Source of the DNA: Phycisphaerales bacterium UBA1926
GTDB taxonomy: Bacteria > Planctomycetota > Phycisphaerae > Phycisphaerales > UBA1924
DNA: 6,457 nucleotides
Direction: 5' to 3'
NCBI GenBank assembly: GCA_002337215.1
Contig: DDFO01000026.1
Coordinates: forward strand, 88,710-95,166
The notes beneath the pieces are model-generated. The model did not search any database. It saw only the letters and a list, made by a program, of their open reading frames with translations, and was not told the DNA's origin. The position numbers were made by a program, and so were the translations under genes. Positions within the stretch are counted from its first letter, which is position 1. Each line of letters starts with the position of its first letter. This document shows, piece after piece, positions 1 through 6,457 of the stretch.

Positions 1-22
1 CGTGGCACGGGGAGCCAGACTC

Positions 23-1444
23 TTACTGCGTCGTGAAGAACTGGAACCCGCTGTAGGCCTCCATACCGTGCTCGCCGATGTCGAGCCCGCCCAGTTCCTC
101 CTGCCGGCTCACGCGGATGCCGACCGTCGCCTTGAGCACGCCGAACAGCACGAGCGCCGCGGGGAAGCAGAGCGCTCCTGCTGCGCCGACGCCGATGAGC
201 TGGGTGATGAAGCTCTTGTCCGGGGCGAAGATCCCGACGGCGAGCGTGCCCCACACGCCGCACACGAGGTGGACGCTGATCGCGCCAACCGGGTCGTCGA
301 GCCGGAAGCGATCAAACGTGAAGACGCTGATGACGCAGAGCACGCCGGCGACCGCGCCGATGACGATCGCCGACATCGGGCTGACCACATCCGCACCCGC
401 GGTGACGCCCACGAGCCCCGCGAGCACGCCGTTGAGCGTCATCGAGAGGTCGGGCTTCTTGTCGATGAGCCAGCTGGGGATCATCGCGCCGAAGATGCCC
501 GCCGCCGCCGCGAGCGAGGTGGTCACGAAGACGAGCCCGATCGCTTCGGGGTCGGCGCTGAGGACCGATCCGCCGTTGAACCCGAACCAGCCGAACCAGA
601 GCAGGAAGACACCGATCGTCGCGAGCGGCATGCTGTGGCCCATGATGGGCCGGATGATGGTCTTGTTCTTGCCCAGGGCGGCGTCGACGCTGTTGGCCTG
701 CCCGGCCTTCGTCTGCTCGACGGGGATGTATTTGCCCAGGCGGGGCCCGAGCATCATCACGCCCGCGAGCGCCGCCCAGCCGCCGACCGCATGGACGAGC
801 GTCGAGCCCGCGAAATCGTGAAAGCCGCGCTCGGCGAGCCAGCCCCCGCCCCAGTGCCACATGCCGACGACGGGGTAGATCACCGCGACGTAGAGCGTGC
901 TGAACACGAGGAACGGCCCGAGCTTGATCCGCTCGGCGACCGCGCCCGAGACGATCGTCGCCGCGGTGGCGGCGAACATGCCCTGGAAAATGAAGTCCGC
1001 CCAGTACGTGTACGCGCCGTCCGCGTAGGTGAGGGGGTCGTAGCCGTCGGGGAGCCCGATCCCGAAGCCGCCGAACCCGAACCACGCACCGGCGAAGCCC
1101 TCCCCCGGGTACATGAGGTTGAACCCGCAGAGGGCGTAGGTCAGCAGCCCGATGCCGACGATCGCGACATTCTTGAACAGGATGTTAGTCGTGTTCTTCG
1201 CCCGCGTCAGCCCGCTCTCGAGGACGCTGAAGCCCAGGTGCATGACGAACACCAGGGCGGCGCACAGCAGGATCCACATGTTGTTGGCGAGCAGGGAGAG
1301 GGCGGCGATGTCGATCGCCGCGGGGTCCGCGGCGAGCGCTTCGGCGGGATCCAACGCCGGCGTCTCCTGCGCAGTTGCGAGTGCTGTGCACCCAGCGACC
1401 ACAAGACACGAGAATACACGATACGGACTTCTATTTATGCTCAT
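23..1444 (-). CDS. amt: Ammonium transporter, Amt/Mep/Rh family, with signal peptide
   Basis: Inner-membrane channel for ammonium/ammonia uptake, 473 aa. Residues 1-25 look like a signal peptide (basic start, hydrophobic core, A-T-A before Q26). About 11 membrane helices follow, near 54-75, 88-110, 149-171, 176-198, 215-234, 269-290, 301-324, 334-352, 355-377, 388-407 and 414-438. Family landmarks are intact: DFAGS with D210, the twin pore histidines H218 (LVHAVGG) and H392 (VHLVCG), the paired gate phenylalanines F153/F157 (FQGMF), WFGWFGFNGGS with W286 and F289, and the cytoplasmic tail motif GLDIGEHGMEAY (453-464) that contacts PII proteins in AmtB. It is longer than E. coli AmtB because of an N-terminal stretch of about 50 residues. 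The ATG at 1444 is chosen because GGGAG lies 5 nt upstream and the signal peptide starts there; the frame stays open further upstream but runs into the neighbouring gene. No glnK/PII gene is in view; one could lie past the left edge. Confidence 0.96.
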   Translation of the reverse strand: MSINRSPYRVFSCLVVAGCTALATAQETPALDPAEALAADPAAIDIAALSLLANNMWILLCAALVFVMHLGFSVLESGLTRAKNTTNILFKNVAIVGIGLLTYALCGFNLMYPGEGFAGAWFGFGGFGIGLPDGYDPLTYADGAYTYWADFIFQGMFAATAATIVSGAVAERIKLGPFLVFSTLYVAVIYPVVGMWHWGGGWLAERGFHDFAGSTLVHAVGGWAALAGVMMLGPRLGKYIPVEQTKAGQANSVDAALGKNKTIIRPIMGHSMPLATIGVFLLWFGWFGFNGGSVLSADPEAIGLVFVTTSLAAAAGIFGAMIPSWLIDKKPDLSMTLNGVLAGLVGVTAGADVVSPMSAIVIGAVAGVLCVISVFTFDRFRLDDPVGAISVHLVCGVWGTLAVGIFAPDKSFITQLIGVGAAGALCFPAALVLFGVLKATVGIRVSRQEELGGLDIGEHGMEAYSGFQFFTTQ

Positions 1445-1469
1445 CGTCGCTCCCGGATGCGGAAGAGCG

Positions 1470-1498
1470 ACGATACCGAAATGTGCCCTGTGTGTCAT
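1470..1498 (-). promoter_or_regulatory. Sigma-70-like promoter of amt
   Basis: On the minus strand a -35 box ATGACA (5 of 6 to consensus, plus-strand 1493-1498) and a -10 box TATCGT (4 of 6, 1470-1475) are separated by exactly 17 bp. Transcription would begin near 1463, leaving a leader of about 18 nt that includes the GGGAG ribosome-binding site. The shared upstream motif at 1500-1514 ends one base before the -35 box, where an activator could sit. I found no acceptable sigma-54 element here, although such promoters are common for amt genes in other bacteria. Confidence 0.5.
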
Positions 1499-1499
1499 T

Positions 1500-1514
1500 C
1501 CGTTTCGGCTGTGC
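1500..1514 (-). promoter_or_regulatory. Shared upstream motif, copy 1 (amt)
   Basis: The minus strand reads GCACAGCCGAAACGG, 14 of 15 bases identical to the copy upstream of acs (5900-5914) and related to the one before the membrane-protein gene (3574-3587). It overlaps the 8-bp palindrome GTGCGCAC at 1511-1518 and abuts the -35 box of the amt promoter. Position and orientation suggest an activator or repressor site; the regulator is unknown. Confidence 0.45.
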
Positions 1515-1522
1515 GCACAAAG

Positions 1523-1541
1523 ATTCTGGTCTGAACAGAAT
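1523..1541. repeat. Inverted repeat ATTCTG-N7-CAGAAT
   Basis: A perfect 6-bp inverted repeat with a 7-nt spacer lies between the membrane-protein gene and amt, about 20 bp upstream of the amt -35 box. Read as RNA from the upstream gene it forms a short AT-rich hairpin followed by CUUUGU, which could act as a weak terminator. As DNA it could be an operator for amt. The stem is short and neither role can be settled from the sequence. Confidence 0.35.
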
Positions 1542-1599
1542 GTCGGCGAGTGTGCGGCAGAGCGGCAAGCAGACTCGTCGGCGGGGTCCGAACGCCCGG

Positions 1600-3531
1600 T
1601 CAGCCGTCCGAGTCGGGCGACGAGCGTGCCTTGAGCGAGAACGACGACTCGATCAGCCCGAAGGCCGGCCCGATCTCGTCGAGATCCTCGATGCGGACGA
1701 ACGATCGGATCTCGAGCAGTTCCCCGTCCGGCAGCTCGTGGATGAACACGCGGAGCTCGATGGGCGCGTCGTCGTGCCATGCCGCCAGCGTGGGGTCGGT
1801 CTCGGAGAGATCTGATTCAGACGGGTCCTGGGCCGGGTCCCCCGCCGCGGGTTCGCTCCCGAGGACTTCGGTTTCGGGCGAATCAGGAATGTCCTCATCG
1901 TCATCCCCGGCTGCCAGATCGGCATCATCGAGCGTGTCGAGCCAGGCGGGCGGGGGTTGCACGCCTCGGACGACGACCCCGCTGCCTTCGAGCCCGGCCC
2001 ACGCGCTGAACGCCTCGCGCTCCAGCCCTTCCGCCCCGGCGAACACCCCGTCGATCGTGGCTTGCAGTTCTTCATCGACCGATCGGCTGGAGCGGTAGAT
2101 CTGTGCGCTCCACTCCGCCGGGCGCCACGCCTCGATCGCGAACTGCTCGGGCGTGTGCGCGATCAGGAACCAGTCGCGCGGATAGTTCATCGCCCAGCGG
2201 TCGTGGCTCGAGTAGACCGGGTCATCGAGATCGACGGGCGACGCGTCGGGCGTGCGCACATCGAGCGAGTCGAGGATGAACCGGATGCCCTCGTCGGTGT
2301 CCGAGGCGGCGGTCTTCGGGCGCATCACCTCGACCTCGAGGGCCGCGAACTCGCTGAGATCGGTCACGAACAGTTCGTGGACCCAGGGCACGAGGAGATC
2401 GGTGTACGTGCTCCGCTCCCCGGTGCCGGTGCGCGACACCATGCGGGAGAAGGGCGTCCCGTCGCTCATCTCGATCCCGAAGTCGAGCAGCATCTCGCGG
2501 CGGTCGGCGATGTGCGCCTCCGCCGACCAGGGCGTGGGCATGAGCATCAGGCTCACCGTGCCGCCCTGGGGTGTCTCGAAGAACAGCAGCCGGTCGGGGT
2601 CGTGTTCCTCCCACGTGTCGGCGAGCGTCCAGTTCCCGGGGTAGTCGAGCCCGAACGCCCGGCTCTCGAAGGCTTGCGGCCGATCGGTGTCGGGAGGGGT
2701 CGGGAATCCGTTGATGTACGACATCACCATGATCGCGCCGAGGCCGATCGTCAGGGCGACCATCGGCAGCATAAGGAACCAGAGCCGGACCCGCCATTTC
2801 CCGGAGTCGGGGAAGACCGTGCGCACGCCTCGGTACGACGCGACGATCGACCAGTAGGGCAGCGTGAGGAACGCCCAGATCCAGACGAGTTCGCCGGGCA
2901 GGTCGAGCCAGATCATGTCGTCCGGCGTGTCGAAGTACACCGTGTTCGCGATGACCAGCGAGAGCAGCGGGACGGCGCTGATGAGCGAGGCGCACGACCA
3001 GATGCGCAGGCCGCGCCAGTACGCGGGGGCTTTGCCGACGCCGCAGAAGTAGAGCCTGAGGCGGAACCACCATCCGCGGAGCATGATGCCCAGAATGCCG
3101 ATGAGGCTGAACACGAGCAGACCGGCCCAATAGATCCACCAGTTGGGCGGGATGGCAGTCCATTTGCCCGAGAGGACGTTGGTCTCGAACTTGTCGGCCA
3201 GCAGCATCATCGAGACGATCCACATCACGACGAACAGCGCGCCCGACATCGCCTCGATCGAACCGTACCGAGCGAAGAACGCCGAGGGCCGGAACAGCAG
3301 CGCCGCGATGGCGCGGCCCGGGCCGAGGTTCTTCGCCTCCGCGTCGGGTGGCAGGATGCCCGCCCAGTTCCGTCCGGCGGTCGGCCCCACGCCGCCCTTG
3401 AAATCCTCGGCGAGGAACCCCGTCGGCTCATGGGCTGTGGGGGTCAGTTCCGTGCCCTGACCGGCGTCGCCCTCCGGGTCGGGCGGAACCTGCCCGTGTT
3501 CATCCATCCCGTCTCGAGGCTCGGTATCCAT
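1600..3531 (-). CDS. Yip1-like membrane protein with two PsbP/DUF1795-like extracytoplasmic repeats
   Basis: Function unknown; 643 aa. Residues 1-75 are Pro/Gly/Asp/Glu-rich and probably disordered. Residues 76-272 resemble the Yip1 five-helix domain: LLFRPSAFFARYGS before helix 1, then helices near 94-112, 131-151, 177-197, 212-232 and 249-271. Loops 152-176 and 233-248 are strongly basic, and loop 198-211 is acidic. By the positive-inside rule the N-terminus is cytoplasmic and the last 372 residues lie outside the membrane. That outer part appears to hold two copies of one fold, each opening with a YP-x-x-W motif (YPGNW at 297-301, YPRDW at 450-454) and closing with a 'F-I-x-x-S' type helix (417-422, 626-631). 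This resembles PsbP/DUF1795-type lipid- or cofactor-carrier folds, an inference from pattern only. Repeat 2 is interrupted by an acidic low-complexity insert (about 531-590). The ATG at 3531 has GAGGAG 8 nt upstream. Its neighbours give no clear functional hint. Confidence 0.85.
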   Translation of the reverse strand: MDTEPRDGMDEHGQVPPDPEGDAGQGTELTPTAHEPTGFLAEDFKGGVGPTAGRNWAGILPPDAEAKNLGPGRAIAALLFRPSAFFARYGSIEAMSGALFVVMWIVSMMLLADKFETNVLSGKWTAIPPNWWIYWAGLLVFSLIGILGIMLRGWWFRLRLYFCGVGKAPAYWRGLRIWSCASLISAVPLLSLVIANTVYFDTPDDMIWLDLPGELVWIWAFLTLPYWSIVASYRGVRTVFPDSGKWRVRLWFLMLPMVALTIGLGAIMVMSYINGFPTPPDTDRPQAFESRAFGLDYPGNWTLADTWEEHDPDRLLFFETPQGGTVSLMLMPTPWSAEAHIADRREMLLDFGIEMSDGTPFSRMVSRTGTGERSTYTDLLVPWVHELFVTDLSEFAALEVEVMRPKTAASDTDEGIRFILDSLDVRTPDASPVDLDDPVYSSHDRWAMNYPRDWFLIAHTPEQFAIEAWRPAEWSAQIYRSSRSVDEELQATIDGVFAGAEGLEREAFSAWAGLEGSGVVVRGVQPPPAWLDTLDDADLAAGDDDEDIPDSPETEVLGSEPAAGDPAQDPSESDLSETDPTLAAWHDDAPIELRVFIHELPDGELLEIRSFVRIEDLDEIGPAFGLIESSFSLKARSSPDSDG

Positions 3532-3535
3532 CCGC

Positions 3536-3572
3536 GTGTCTCCTCAGATTGAACGCACAATAGCGGAGACAC
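3536..3572 (-). promoter_or_regulatory. Leader hairpin that would mask the ribosome-binding site of the Yip1-like gene
   Basis: A perfect 8-bp inverted repeat, GTGTCTCC and GGAGACAC, has arms at 3536-3543 and 3565-3572 with a 21-nt loop. In the minus-strand transcript the 3' arm contains GGAG of the Shine-Dalgarno sequence (GAGGAG, 3540-3545), which sits 8 nt before the ATG at 3531. Folding would block ribosome binding. If transcription instead starts from the TATTGT -10-like hexamer at 3557-3562, only one arm is transcribed, and the repeat would be a DNA operator around the promoter. Confidence 0.4.
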
Positions 3573-3573
3573 A

Positions 3574-3587
3574 CGGATCGGTTGTGC
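3574..3587 (-). promoter_or_regulatory. Shared upstream motif, copy 2 (Yip1-like gene)
   Basis: The minus strand reads GCACAACCGATCCG, matching GCACARCCGAW of the copies before amt and acs but diverging towards its 3' end. It lies 42 nt before the ATG of the membrane-protein gene and directly beside the 8-bp inverted repeat. A possible -10 hexamer TATTGT (3557-3562) follows 11 bp downstream; there is no good -35 box at the usual distance, which would fit a site that recruits an activator. Confidence 0.35.
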
Positions 3588-3612
3588 CGTTTCCGGGAGG
3601 ACTTCATGCGGA

Positions 3613-3637
3613 GCCTTGCGGTGTCGGCCGCGAAGGC
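3613..3637 (-). terminator. Terminator-like hairpin after acs
   Basis: Six bases after the acs stop codon the transcript can fold into a 9-bp stem (GCCTT-GCGG against CCGCAAGGC) with one bulged C and a 6-nt loop. No uridine run follows, so it is not a textbook intrinsic terminator. It could still pause polymerase or protect the 3' end of the acs message. Confidence 0.4.
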
Positions 3638-3643
3638 GTTGCT

Positions 3644-5722
<2,079 letters not shown>

Positions 5723-5760
5723 GGGCGCGTCCTCTCTATCTGTCAGATCGCTCTTCGGCG

Positions 5761-5776
5761 TGCCGGGCAAGTGCCA
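5761..5776 (-). promoter_or_regulatory. Sigma-54-like (-24/-12) promoter candidate for acs
   Basis: The minus strand reads TGGCACTTGCCCGGCA. The -24 half TGGCAC is perfect, and GG is followed after exactly 10 bp by GC as sigma-54 requires. The -12 half is CGGCA instead of TTGCA, so it is imperfect. Transcription would begin near 5750, giving a leader of about 28 nt that contains the Shine-Dalgarno sequence. No enhancer-binding protein gene is visible; the direct repeats and shared motif 90-150 bp upstream lie where such activators normally bind. Confidence 0.4.
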
Positions 5777-5868
5777 ATTCCGTCTTCCGGTCCGTCGGCG
5801 AAGCCGCCGGCGTTCCCGATCGTGCGCACCGCTCGGGGATCTCTGTCGTTACAGCAATCATTCTATGG

Positions 5869-5890
5869 GTATCCGGCTAGAAGTATCCGG
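5869..5890 (-). repeat. Tandem direct repeat CCGGATAC in the acs upstream region
   Basis: Two identical 8-bp copies (minus strand CCGGATAC, plus-strand 5869-5876 and 5883-5890) are spaced 14 bp start to start, somewhat more than one helical turn. They lie between the shared motif (5900-5914) and a -10-like TAGAAT (5860-5865), about 95-130 bp upstream of the sigma-54-like element. They may be binding sites for a regulator of acs. Confidence 0.3.
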
Positions 5891-5899
5891 AATAGGGCA

Positions 5900-5914
5900 C
5901 CGATTCGGCTGTGC
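5900..5914 (-). promoter_or_regulatory. Shared upstream motif, copy 3 (acs)
   Basis: The minus strand reads GCACAGCCGAATCGG, differing at one base from the copy upstream of amt. TTGTG precedes both copies, after allowing for a single-base length difference. Here the motif contains the 9-bp near-palindrome CCGAATCGG. It lies 177 nt before the acs ATG, much further away than in the other two genes. Confidence 0.45.
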
Positions 5915-5955
5915 CACAACCCATGGAAACCGGAGGTGCCACGTCGCGTGCGTCA

Positions 5956-6457
5956 TCAGGGTTGCCCGTCGTGCTGAAGCACGCGTACGGCATCCGCCGC
6001 GAGCGTGCCCAGGCGTTCGAGAGCCTCGGGAAGGCTCCAGACCTGCCGGCCGCGATCGCCCGTTGTGTTGCTGATGACCCTGATCTCCGCGAACCGGATC
6101 GGCGCGGACCGGCCGACTTTTGGCAGCCGGCTCAGCGCCGCGGCGACTGCGGCGCCCTCCATGTTCTCGGCGATCGCCGCGGTCCGCTCGGCGACCTCTC
6201 GCGCCGCCTCGTCCGTGCCCGAGCAGGCGGAGACCGTCGCGATGATTCCGGATCGGTCACAGATGCCCTCGAGCGTCGTCATCCAGCCCGGGTCACCCGC
6301 CATGCCATCTGGGCCGAACCCGCCATCGGGTGAGCCCGGAGGGAAACCGACCTCGCCGATGTCGAGGAACCCGTCCGGCGTGCGCACGCCCTCGTCTGCA
6401 AGGACGCTCCTCGTCGCGAGCACGGCCGACCCGATCGGGGCGGGTCCGTGCAGGTCT
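5956..6457 (-). CDS. mqnB: Futalosine hydrolase, C-terminal part (5' end outside window)
   Basis: Nucleosidase of the futalosine pathway to menaquinone: it splits futalosine into dehypoxanthinyl futalosine and hypoxanthine in the cytosol. The last 166 residues are visible and the frame is open to the right edge, so the start is missing; the GTG at 6423 is internal, since IGSAVLATRSVLADEGV reads through it. It belongs to the PNP/UDP/MTA-nucleosidase family: TVSACSGT, then AENMEGAA (visible residues 96-103, ribose-binding Glu in this motif), then EIRVISNTTGDR with Asn (visible residue 130) where MTA/SAH nucleosidases have the catalytic Asp of 'ISD', and W-S-L-P-E-A-L-E-R-L-G. The ISN-x-x-G-x-R plus W-x-x-x-x-AL pattern points to MqnB rather than MTA/SAH nucleosidase. 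A Gly/Asp/Pro-rich stretch (about visible residues 40-57) may be an extended loop. No other mqn gene is in the window. Confidence 0.85.
   Translation of the reverse strand, partial: DLHGPAPIGSAVLATRSVLADEGVRTPDGFLDIGEVGFPPGSPDGGFGPDGMAGDPGWMTTLEGICDRSGIIATVSACSGTDEAAREVAERTAAIAENMEGAAVAAALSRLPKVGRSAPIRFAEIRVISNTTGDRGRQVWSLPEALERLGTLAADAVRVLQHDGQP

Noticed and set aside
1..22. Possible start of a terminator or further gene after amt
   Set aside because: Only a 4-bp TGGC/GCCA pairing is visible before the window ends, which is too little to call.
1470..1495. Sigma-54 promoter for amt (GGGCAC on the minus strand)
   Set aside because: The bases at the required -12 spacing are not GC, so the essential second half is missing.
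2..1534. A 510-codon open frame on the plus strand, opposite amt
   Set aside because: It is rich in Arg, Asp, Glu, Ala and His with no recognisable domain, a typical antisense shadow of a GC-rich gene. Amt on the other strand has all family motifs.
1445..1780. Extended N-terminus for Amt from an in-frame ATG at 1780
   Set aside because: It would overlap the preceding gene by 181 bp and add Arg-rich non-conserved sequence ahead of a clear signal peptide. The ATG at 1444 has its own Shine-Dalgarno sequence.
1957..3552. A 531-codon open frame on the plus strand, opposite the Yip1-like gene
   Set aside because: Same shadow composition. The minus-strand frame has five plausible helices with consistent topology and a good ribosome-binding site.
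5796..5809. CGGCG-GCTT-CGCCG hairpin in the mqnB-acs gap as a terminator of mqnB
   Set aside because: The stem is only 5 bp, lies about 150 bp after the stop codon, and has no uridine run; GC-rich DNA yields such stems by chance.

Overview
The window is GC-rich bacterial DNA, roughly 65% G+C by eye. Four genes are visible, all on the minus strand, so transcription runs from right to left. In that direction they are: a futalosine hydrolase (mqnB) whose 5' end is cut by the right edge; acetyl-CoA synthetase (acs); an unnamed membrane protein with a Yip1-like five-helix domain and a large two-repeat extracytoplasmic part; and an ammonium transporter (amt) that stops 22 bases before the left edge. 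The futalosine route to menaquinone, a signal-peptide-bearing Amt, the base composition and the Yip1-plus-PsbP-like architecture would fit a planctomycete, perhaps Phycisphaerae. That is inference, since no rRNA or other marker gene is present.

The gaps are 233 bp (mqnB to acs), 112 bp (acs to membrane protein) and 155 bp (membrane protein to amt). All three downstream genes have a Shine-Dalgarno sequence just before an ATG. Each gap carries promoter- or operator-like sequence, so these look like separately initiated genes lying head to tail rather than one tight operon. A terminator-like hairpin follows acs. A sigma-70-like promoter precedes amt, and a sigma-54-like -24/-12 element precedes acs. 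No gap exceeds 300 bp.

The genes themselves are ordinary: menaquinone synthesis, acetate activation, ammonium uptake and one uncharacterised envelope protein. No mobile element, CRISPR array, RNA gene or obvious new multi-gene system was seen. The most interesting signal is regulatory. A motif close to GCACARCCGAWNCGG occurs once in each of the three complete upstream regions, always in the same orientation relative to the gene, and I found it nowhere else in the window. This suggests a shared regulator or a lineage-specific promoter element. Second, the leader of the membrane-protein gene can form a perfect 8-bp hairpin that buries its own Shine-Dalgarno sequence.
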